A stretch of 10,837 nucleotides of DNA from JADFOJ01 sp041580235 (lineage in GTDB: Bacteria; Planctomycetota; Phycisphaerae; Phycisphaerales; SM1A02). How positions within the stretch are numbered: position 1 is the stretch's first letter; each line of letters begins with the position of its first letter. The stretch is from the NCBI GenBank assembly GCA_041580235.1, contig JBFGEG010000110.1, forward strand, positions 1 through 10,837, in the 5' to 3' direction. The notes under the pieces were generated by a model. It was not told the DNA's origin and made no database searches. It was given only the letters and a program-made list of their open reading frames with translations. Both the position numbers and the translations under genes were made by a program. Shown piece after piece: positions 1 through 4,177 of this stretch.

Positions 1-189
1 GATGCCGTCGCCCTTCCTCTCCATCAAGCGGAACGCCTGCTCGACCTCCTCGAACCGGAACCGGTGGGTCGTCAGAGGAAGCGGATCGACGCGGCCCGTC
101 TCGACCAGCCGCATGAGGCGCTTCATGCGCTCGGCGCCGCCGGGGCACAGCGCGGTTCGGATCGTCTTGTCGCCCATGCCGACCATCAT
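1..189 (-). pseudogene. Zinc-dependent alcohol dehydrogenase, C-terminal fragment (5'-truncated)
   Basis: The minus strand read from 189 down to the left edge encodes about 63 residues resembling the C-terminal part of medium-chain NAD(P)-dependent secondary alcohol dehydrogenases: VGMGDKTIRTALCPGGAERM, then a stretch with VDPLPLTTHRF and an EEVEQAFRLM helix. The GLCPGG-type loop and the RVDP...L.TH.F pattern are typical of the Clostridium/Thermoanaerobacter ADH type. The frame continues off the left edge, so the true C-terminus lies outside. Upstream, an in-frame stop at 250-252 means only about 20 non-homologous codons precede the fragment, so the roughly 280 N-terminal residues with the zinc site and Rossmann core are missing. 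It is therefore a truncated relic, or the edge of an assembly join. Family assignment is fairly sure; substrate cannot be given. Confidence 0.75.
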
Positions 190-204
190 CAGCTTCATCA
201 ACCC

Positions 205-366
205 CTGGCAGCGCAAGTCATCGCCAAGATCCTCGAACACCGCGGCCTGTCATCCTCCGAATCCCGGGCCCCGCCTGCGCCGGCGGGCCGCGAGCTCACC
301 TACATCAGCGACCTCGAGTTCGTCCAGGAAAACGGCCCTGCCGGCCCCGTCTGGTCGGCGGATTGA
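205..366 (+). pseudogene. Probable transposase C-terminal remnant (IS91-like)
   Basis: The plus frame ending at the TGA at 364-366 contains AAQVIAKILEHRGL, a proline-rich linker (SRAPPAPAG) and RELTYISDLEFVQE. This order, a VIxKILEHxGL helix followed by a Pro-rich linker and an ELTY tail, resembles the extreme C-terminus of IS91-type transposases, from memory of the family. The zinc-binding and catalytic Tyr domains are absent, because the same DNA to the left encodes the alcohol dehydrogenase fragment on the opposite strand. The homology therefore starts near 205 with no sensible start codon. It is a non-functional remnant. The element family is uncertain, and a conserved tail of some other protein is possible. 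Confidence 0.42.
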
Positions 367-548
367 CACAGAGGAGCGACCCCGGTCTTTCCGCGACGCT
401 CGGGCCCGGCGCGGTCGGTGCGGGAGGAGTTGGCGGAAACCCGCCTCCAGAACCCCGCGCACGCCCTCGGCCTAGGGGGCGTCCATGCCGAGGTGAGACA
501 ACGGGGCCGAAGTCGGCGCGAATCGCTCATATCGGTCACCGCGGCGCT

Positions 549-557
549 TGCTACGAT
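549..557 (+). promoter_or_regulatory. Extended -10 promoter element of the DUF454 gene
   Basis: TGC followed by TACGAT matches an extended -10 box (TGN plus TANNNT). It ends 6 nt before the ATG at 564, so transcription would begin at or next to the start codon (leaderless). No convincing -35 box is visible about 17 nt upstream, and no Shine-Dalgarno sequence precedes the ATG, which fits leaderless initiation. Confidence 0.4.
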
Positions 558-563
558 GAGTCG

Positions 564-1058
564 ATGACCGTCACGGAGCGTCAGGACACGCAGAGCACGG
601 ATGCGCCGCTCGTCGCCTCGCGCTTCCCGCGCTTGCTGTTCGTCGGCGCGGGGTGTGCCCTCGTCGCGATCGGGGCGATTGGCGTCGTGCTACCACTCCT
701 TCCGGCGACGCCGTTCATGCTCCTCGCGGCGGCGTGCTTCGCCCGCGGCTCGCGTCGGCTGCACGCGTGGCTGCTCGGCTCGAAGGTCGTCGGCCCCACG
801 ATCCGCGCCTGGTACGAGACGCGCACGATCCCGCTGCACAGCAAGATCGCCGCGATCACGCTCATCGTCATGCTGCTCGGGTCGGCCATCGTGTTCCTCG
901 TCCCCCATCCCGCGGTAAAGGTCGGGCTCGCGGTCGTCGGGCTCGTCGTCATCGTCGGCCTCGTGCGGATCCCGACCCGACCCGGCGCCGCGCCGCTCGA
1001 AAGCGCCGCGCGTATGAATTCGGTCCGGGACTCGGTCCCTGACTCTCCAGCGACGTGA
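564..1058 (+). CDS. DUF454 (YbaN-like) inner-membrane protein
   Basis: A 164-residue membrane protein of the DUF454/YbaN family, whose function is unknown. Visible features are a hydrophobic hairpin at about residues 24-60 containing the family-like VVLPLLPATPFMLLAAACFARG segment, a polar stretch with GPTIRAWYETRTIPLHSK (the GPxIRxWxExRxIPxxxK pattern), then two hydrophobic segments (IAAITLIVMLLGSAIVFLVPH and VKVGLAVVGLVVIVGLVRIP). The frame stays open upstream to 363, but that extension is Pro/Arg-rich and unlike the family. The ATG at 564 is chosen because the conserved hydrophobic start follows about 23 residues later and a -10-like box lies just before it. The last 30 residues are polar and probably cytoplasmic. 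The gene stands alone, converging on the small membrane-protein gene. Family assignment is sure; role unknown. Confidence 0.88.
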   Translation: MTVTERQDTQSTDAPLVASRFPRLLFVGAGCALVAIGAIGVVLPLLPATPFMLLAAACFARGSRRLHAWLLGSKVVGPTIRAWYETRTIPLHSKIAAITLIVMLLGSAIVFLVPHPAVKVGLAVVGLVVIVGLVRIPTRPGAAPLESAARMNSVRDSVPDSPAT

Positions 1059-1282
1059 GCGGGCACGTGCCGGTAGACCACGCCGTGCTCGTCGAGATTG
1101 CACATGGAAGGTTATGCACTGCTGGACGCAGTGATCGGCGACGGGGCAGTTGAGGTCGTTCGCGAACTTTGACAGGTCGCTTCTGCAAGTATCGGTGAGA
1201 GATAGAGGAAGTCACATGGTCGGCTGGTGACCCAGGATCGTCGGGCTCGTGGCGATCTCCGCGACCGACGCGGGCAGCCGTG
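1059..1282. other. Convergent intergenic gap with one small hairpin
   Basis: This 224-nt gap separates two converging genes. A perfect 6-bp inverted repeat, CACTGC...GCAGTG (1117-1122 and 1128-1133) with a 5-nt loop, is present, but no T-run follows on either strand, so it is at best a weak terminator candidate. No convincing gene was seen. Confidence 0.3.
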
Positions 1283-1600
1283 TCATCGCGGCGCGGGCTT
1301 GATGAACTTCGTCGCCACCAGGCGATAGAGCAGTTGGCCGACAACGAGGGCCGCGATGAGCAGCAGCGCGCTAAGCGTCAGCCGTCTCATCGTGTAGTCG
1401 ATCGTGGACTCCGAGGTCTGGCTCACCTGGTCGAGGATCCGCGTCAGCTTGTCGGTCTCGAGGTCGCCGACCAGACCCCGAAGCTCGACGACCGTCGCGT
1501 GCAGCTGCTCGGATGTCTGGAGGAGCTCGGTCATCGTGTCATCACTCGAGGACGAGTCGGCGGCCTTTGGTTTGGCCGGCTTGTCCGGCTCGTTCGGCAT
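1283..1600 (-). CDS. Small tail-anchored membrane protein with predicted coiled coil, unknown function
   Basis: A 105-residue protein not assigned to a family. It begins with a charged Pro/Lys/Ser/Asp-rich stretch (PNEPDKPAKPKAADSSSSDD, residues 2-21), then an amphipathic, probably helical region (about 23-70: MTELLQTSEQLHATVVELRG, LVGDLETDKLTRILDQVSQT) that looks coiled-coil forming. A single hydrophobic segment (LTLSALLLIAALVVGQLLYRL, about 74-94) precedes a short basic tail (VATKFIKPAPR), so it is probably C-terminally anchored with the coiled coil in the cytoplasm. No good Shine-Dalgarno precedes the ATG; an internal ATG at residue 23 is a possible alternative start. It is divergent from the DUF3140 gene and convergent with the DUF454 gene. 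The consistent layout of the protein argues that it is real. Confidence 0.6.
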   Translation of the reverse strand: MPNEPDKPAKPKAADSSSSDDTMTELLQTSEQLHATVVELRGLVGDLETDKLTRILDQVSQTSESTIDYTMRRLTLSALLLIAALVVGQLLYRLVATKFIKPAPR

Positions 1601-1853
1601 GCCCCGTGAGCGGGCGGAGATTCTGCTCGTCCTTGTTCTGCCGTTGCTCGGATTTGCTGTTGTACTTCCTCATCGGTCGCAGCACGTCGTGACGTCGAGC
1701 TGTTTCGGTCGAAAGCAGGAGCGGGGCTCTGGTGGTGCAGCAGGTGCACGAACATATAAGATGTCCCGTTCGGGGCGGCCCCACGCTCATCGAACCGAAG
1801 GACGGGCAGGTGGTGCTGAAGCGGCAGAGCGCACTCAGGAGGCTTGACGAATC
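1601..1853. other. Divergent intergenic region between small membrane protein and DUF3140 genes
   Basis: This 253-nt region must hold the start signals of both flanking genes. An AT-rich patch (AACATATAAG, 1751-1760) contains TATAAG, the best -10-like hexamer on the plus strand, but without a recognisable -35 box. Parts of 1620-1680 are visibly richer in A and T than the genes around it. A minus-strand reading frame of 43 codons (1542-1673) begins here; see the findings. Confidence 0.3.
1837..1842 (+). promoter_or_regulatory. Shine-Dalgarno of the DUF3140 gene
   Basis: A perfect AGGAGG lies 11 nt before the ATG at 1854. The spacing is slightly long but supports that start. Confidence 0.65.
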
Positions 1854-2189
1854 ATGAGCAACATCGACCGCGGTGAGACCTATGAGTCCTTCTCGAAGTT
1901 CGTGAATCTCCAACCGAAAGAGCTCGAGGAGTGGCTCGAGACCGAGGAGTCGAAGGCCGTCGGTGACCGGGACTCCGGCGAGTCGACCGGGCACCGGTCG
2001 GGTCGGCGTCTCGTCGACATCAAGCGAAAGGTGAAGGCTGATCTCTCGGACGCCGACTACGAGCACATGAACAAGGTCGTCGGCTACATCAAGCGACATC
2101 GAGCCCAGCGTCCCGACGGAGATGTCGAGCAGAGCCGTTGGCGGTATTCGCTGATGAACTGGGGCCACGATCCGCTTCGTCAAAAGTGA
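1854..2189 (+). CDS. DUF3140 family protein
   Basis: A 111-residue soluble protein matching the DUF3140 family over nearly its whole length. Recognisable blocks are an N-terminal FVNLQPKELEEWLETEESKA helix region, the TGHRSGRRLVDIKRK segment, KADLSDADYEHMNKVVGYIK, and the C-terminal HRAQRPDGDV followed by RWRYSLMNWGHDP, which is nearly invariant in the family as I know it. Composition is strongly charged, with no signal peptide or membrane segment, so it is cytoplasmic. The start is fixed by AGGAGG upstream and by the family's usual length of roughly 100 residues. The function of DUF3140 is not known to me; the neighbours do not reveal it. It appears to be a single-gene unit, with a cluster of inverted repeats starting about 50 nt after its stop. 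Confidence 0.9.
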   Translation: MSNIDRGETYESFSKFVNLQPKELEEWLETEESKAVGDRDSGESTGHRSGRRLVDIKRKVKADLSDADYEHMNKVVGYIKRHRAQRPDGDVEQSRWRYSLMNWGHDPLRQK

Positions 2190-2235
2190 CCTGCGCCGGA
2201 CGCGGCGTCGGTTTGGAGCGGCGGCGGAGCCTTCC

Positions 2236-2341
2236 AACGATCGTCAGGACGGGGTCCGTATGGCCCTTCGGGCCGACACTCGCTCTCGTACGGACCGCCG
2301 GATTCGATCCGGTGGTCCTGATCGTCCGCCCGTGCGGACGA
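2236..2341. repeat. Cluster of inverted repeats (hairpins) between DUF3140 and dockerin-protein genes
   Basis: Three nested or adjacent perfect or near-perfect inverted repeats are packed here. (1) GGTCCGTA (2253-2260) pairs with TACGGACC (2289-2296) and encloses a GGCCC-TTC-GGGCC hairpin (2262-2274). (2) GGACCGCCGGAT (2292-2303) pairs with ATCCGGTGGTCC (2307-2318), a 12-bp stem with one G-T pair and a TCG loop. (3) TCGTCCGC (2322-2329) pairs with GCGGACGA (2334-2341), 8 bp with a 4-nt loop. Stems 1 and 2 share bases 2292-2296 and so exclude each other. CAGGAC (2245-2250) can also pair with GTCCTG (2315-2320). There is no T-run after any stem. The cluster ends 23 nt before the -10-like box of the next gene. 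Possible roles are terminator, structured RNA or operator; none is proven. Confidence 0.5.
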
Positions 2342-2363
2342 CATTCGAACTCCCGCCGATGGT

Positions 2364-2369
2364 TATCAT
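2364..2369 (+). promoter_or_regulatory. -10-like box of the dockerin-repeat gene
   Basis: TATCAT differs from TATAAT at one base and ends 7 nt before the ATG at 2377, consistent with a leaderless transcript. No convincing -35 hexamer is seen near 2341-2346. Confidence 0.4.
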
Positions 2370-2376
2370 GGGTGAC

Positions 2377-3312
2377 ATGCACCGATGTCGTTGCCGCCGG
2401 GCGGGGATCATCTGGCTTGCTGCCTGCGGGCTGGGGGCGACAGGCGGGCCGTGTGTCGCCCAGTGCGCGGCGGGCGCGGAGACGGTTGTCCAGGTGGTTC
2501 TCGACCTGGACGCGCAGACGCCGGGTCGGCAATTCAACGTGAACGTGGCGGCGGGAACGACCGTGGTCAGCGGCGTCGCCGTCTATGTCGTGGACGCCGC
2601 GCAGCAGGGCTGTCTCTGGGGGATCGGCTACCTGGGCGGCATCGACCGGGGCATCGCCTTCGGCCACATGCCCGACAACGCCAACCAGGGCACGGTCGCG
2701 GCCTTCACGGGCCGTCTCGGCACGCCGATCAACGCCGACAACTTCGCGCTGGTGTTCGGGCCGCCGGGGATGGATCCCGGCTTCGTGGGGCCGGAGGTGC
2801 AGTACGTCGAGGGTGGCGCCGAGCAGCCCGCGGCCATTCCGGCCACTGCCGACGCGCCGATCTTCACGGTGGACATCGCCCTGGACGGAGCCGAGGCGGG
2901 CGACGTCTTCGATTTCTACCTGCTCGACTTCGTCGTCGTCTGGTCGCAAGGCATCGGCGGCGCACTCTCGACCCGCGGCCAGCTCACACTCGACAGCGGC
3001 GGCGACACGGTGGCCGACGCAACGCAGACGATCTACGGCGTCGATCCGGACGTCGCCCTGCCGGTGCCTCCGGCCGTGTTTGCGGTCGACTACATCGACG
3101 GTCCCCCGGAGGGCGGGCCGGCGACCATCACCGTCGTGCCCCTGGGGGATCTCGACGGCGACGGCGTGGTGGGGATCAATGACTTCCTCATCCTGCTGGG
3201 GACGTGGGGGCCGTGCCCCGAACCGTGCCCGCCGTCCTGCGTCGCCGATCTCGACGGCGACTGCAGCGTCGGCATCGAAGACTTTCTCATCCTGCTTGGC
3301 AACTGGGGATGA
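2377..3312 (+). CDS. Secreted protein with C-terminal dockerin-like EF-hand repeats
   Basis: A 311-residue exported protein. The N-terminus (MHRCRCRRAGIIWLAACGLG) is a basic, then hydrophobic signal peptide, with a likely cleavage near residues 26-29 (PCVAQC). The start at 2377 is chosen over in-frame ATGs at 2260, 2359 and 2368 because only it puts the basic n-region first. Residues about 32-245 are beta-rich and low in charge, possibly a cohesin- or Ig-like fold, and contain VFDFYLLDFVVVW and TQTIYGVDPD motifs. The C-terminus holds two dockerin-like calcium-binding repeats: GDLDGDGVVGINDFLILLG (from about 257) and ADLDGDCSVGIEDFLILLG (from about 290), each with a DxDGD loop and ending in WG, linked by a Pro/Cys-rich spacer. 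Such repeat pairs are frequent on secreted planctomycete proteins. A surface or extracellular role is inferred; ligand unknown. A flavin-reductase gene follows 43 nt later. Confidence 0.82.
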   Translation: MHRCRCRRAGIIWLAACGLGATGGPCVAQCAAGAETVVQVVLDLDAQTPGRQFNVNVAAGTTVVSGVAVYVVDAAQQGCLWGIGYLGGIDRGIAFGHMPDNANQGTVAAFTGRLGTPINADNFALVFGPPGMDPGFVGPEVQYVEGGAEQPAAIPATADAPIFTVDIALDGAEAGDVFDFYLLDFVVVWSQGIGGALSTRGQLTLDSGGDTVADATQTIYGVDPDVALPVPPAVFAVDYIDGPPEGGPATITVVPLGDLDGDGVVGINDFLILLGTWGPCPEPCPPSCVADLDGDCSVGIEDFLILLGNWG

Positions 3313-3342
3313 TCGAGAGTCGCTGGCGGGTTGTTCCGAGAC

Positions 3343-3348
3343 AAGGAG
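3343..3348 (+). promoter_or_regulatory. Shine-Dalgarno deciding a GTG start
   Basis: AAGGAG lies 7 nt before the GTG at 3356. This is better placed than anything before the first ATG of the frame (3383), so the GTG is taken as the start of the flavin reductase. Confidence 0.7.
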
Positions 3349-3355
3349 AAGCACC

Positions 3356-4102
3356 GTGGAGCTCAACGAGCAGCAGGAGAAGATGTGCAGCGAGAGCAGG
3401 TGGGATTTCTCGGATCTCAGCGCGGTGTTTCTGAACTGCACGCTCAAGAGGTCGCCCGAGCTCTCCCACACCGAGGGGCTCATCCGGATCGCCCGGGCGA
3501 TCATGGAGCGAAACGGCATGACGGTCGAGGTCCTTCGGCCCGTCGATTACGACATCGCCGCCGGCGTCTGGCCGGACATGACCGAGCACGGCTGGACGAC
3601 CGACGACTGGCCCAAGCTCTACGAGAAGGTCAAGCACGCCGAGATTCTCGTCATCACGTCGCCGATCTGGCTGGGTGAGAAGTCCTCGGTCTGCACCCAG
3701 GTCATCGAGCGGCTCTACGCCAGCTCGGGGCTCCTGAATGAGCACGGCCAGTACGCCTACTACGGCAAGGTCGGCGGGTGCCTGATCACCGGCAACGAGG
3801 ACGGCGCCAAGCACTGCTCCATGAACATCCTCTACTCGCTGCAGCACCTGGGCTGTGTGATCCCGCCCCAGGCCGACGCGGGCTGGCTGGGCGAGGCGGG
3901 GCCGGGGCCGTCGTATCTCGATCCCGGCTCCGGCGGACCCGACAACGACTTCACCAACCGCAACACCACGTTCATGACCTGGAACCTCATGCACCTGGCC
4001 CGCATGATCAAAGACGCCGGCGGCATCCCCGCCCACGGCAACCAGCGTTCGCAGTGGGATGCCGGCTGCCGCTTCGACTTCGCCAACCCCGACTACCGCT
4101 GA
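3356..4102 (+). CDS. NADPH-dependent FMN reductase / flavodoxin-family protein
   Basis: A 248-residue cytoplasmic flavodoxin-fold protein of the NADPH-dependent FMN reductase superfamily. The first strand and phosphate-binding loop are at about residues 23-38 (AVFLNCTLKRSPELSHT), followed by a helix (IRIARAIMERNGMTVEVLR). The second flavin-contacting loop is ITSPIWLGEKSS (about 100-110), and a central GKVGGCLITGNEDGAKH segment resembles the strand-loop near the isoalloxazine ring. It is longer than minimal family members (about 180 residues) through a C-terminal part with PSYLDPGSGGPDNDFTN and MTWNLMHLARMIKDAGG. It probably transfers hydride from NAD(P)H to a flavin or quinone-like acceptor; the substrate is unknown. 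The GTG start is supported by AAGGAG. The short distance to the dockerin-repeat gene suggests co-transcription, although the two products have no evident functional link. A terminator follows. Confidence 0.85.
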   Translation: MELNEQQEKMCSESRWDFSDLSAVFLNCTLKRSPELSHTEGLIRIARAIMERNGMTVEVLRPVDYDIAAGVWPDMTEHGWTTDDWPKLYEKVKHAEILVITSPIWLGEKSSVCTQVIERLYASSGLLNEHGQYAYYGKVGGCLITGNEDGAKHCSMNILYSLQHLGCVIPPQADAGWLGEAGPGPSYLDPGSGGPDNDFTNRNTTFMTWNLMHLARMIKDAGGIPAHGNQRSQWDAGCRFDFANPDYR

Positions 4103-4124
4103 CGCCGCGGCCGAAGAAAGACGA

Positions 4125-4151
4125 AGAGGCCCCCGCGGGACGGGGGCCTCT
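4125..4151. terminator. Bidirectional intrinsic terminator
   Basis: GAGGCCCCCG (4126-4135) and CGGGGGCCTC (4141-4150) form a perfect 10-bp stem, extended by an outer A-T pair (4125/4151), around a 5-nt CGGGA loop. Short T-rich ends occur on both sides (TCTT on plus, TTCGT on minus). It lies between the stops of two converging genes (4102 and 4178), so it can end transcription from both sides. Confidence 0.8.
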
Positions 4152-4177
4152 CTTGAACGTCGTGAACCGGGTCGCGG

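Noticed and set aside
364..369. TTGACA hexamer as a -35 box
   Set aside because: It is a perfect match, but no -10-like hexamer occurs 16-18 nt downstream and the sequence coincides with the stop of the transposase remnant.
363..563. Longer DUF454 protein starting at 363
   Set aside because: The extra 67 residues are Pro/Arg/Gly-rich, unlike any DUF454 member, and a -10-like box lies just before the ATG at 564.
1041..1190. Cys-rich minus-strand fragments (NCPVADHCVQQC and CNLDEHGVVYRHVPAH) in adjacent frames that could be a frameshifted gene
   Set aside because: The pieces are short, I do not recognise a family, and one runs into the antisense of the DUF454 gene. Too weak to annotate.
2254..2330. 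Possible tRNA, because GGATTCGATCC resembles a T-arm
   Set aside because: The T-loop register fails (position 53 would be A), and no acceptor stem, anticodon arm or D-arm can be folded around it on either strand.
2585..3355. N-terminal extension of the FMN reductase frame up to 2585
   Set aside because: The extension is Arg/Ser-rich shadow sequence of the dockerin gene; flavodoxin homology begins after the GTG at 3356, which has its own Shine-Dalgarno.
2089..3519. A 476-codon minus-strand frame across the DUF3140 end, dockerin gene and FMN reductase start
   Set aside because: It crosses three supported plus-strand features and shows only Arg/Asp/His-rich antisense composition.
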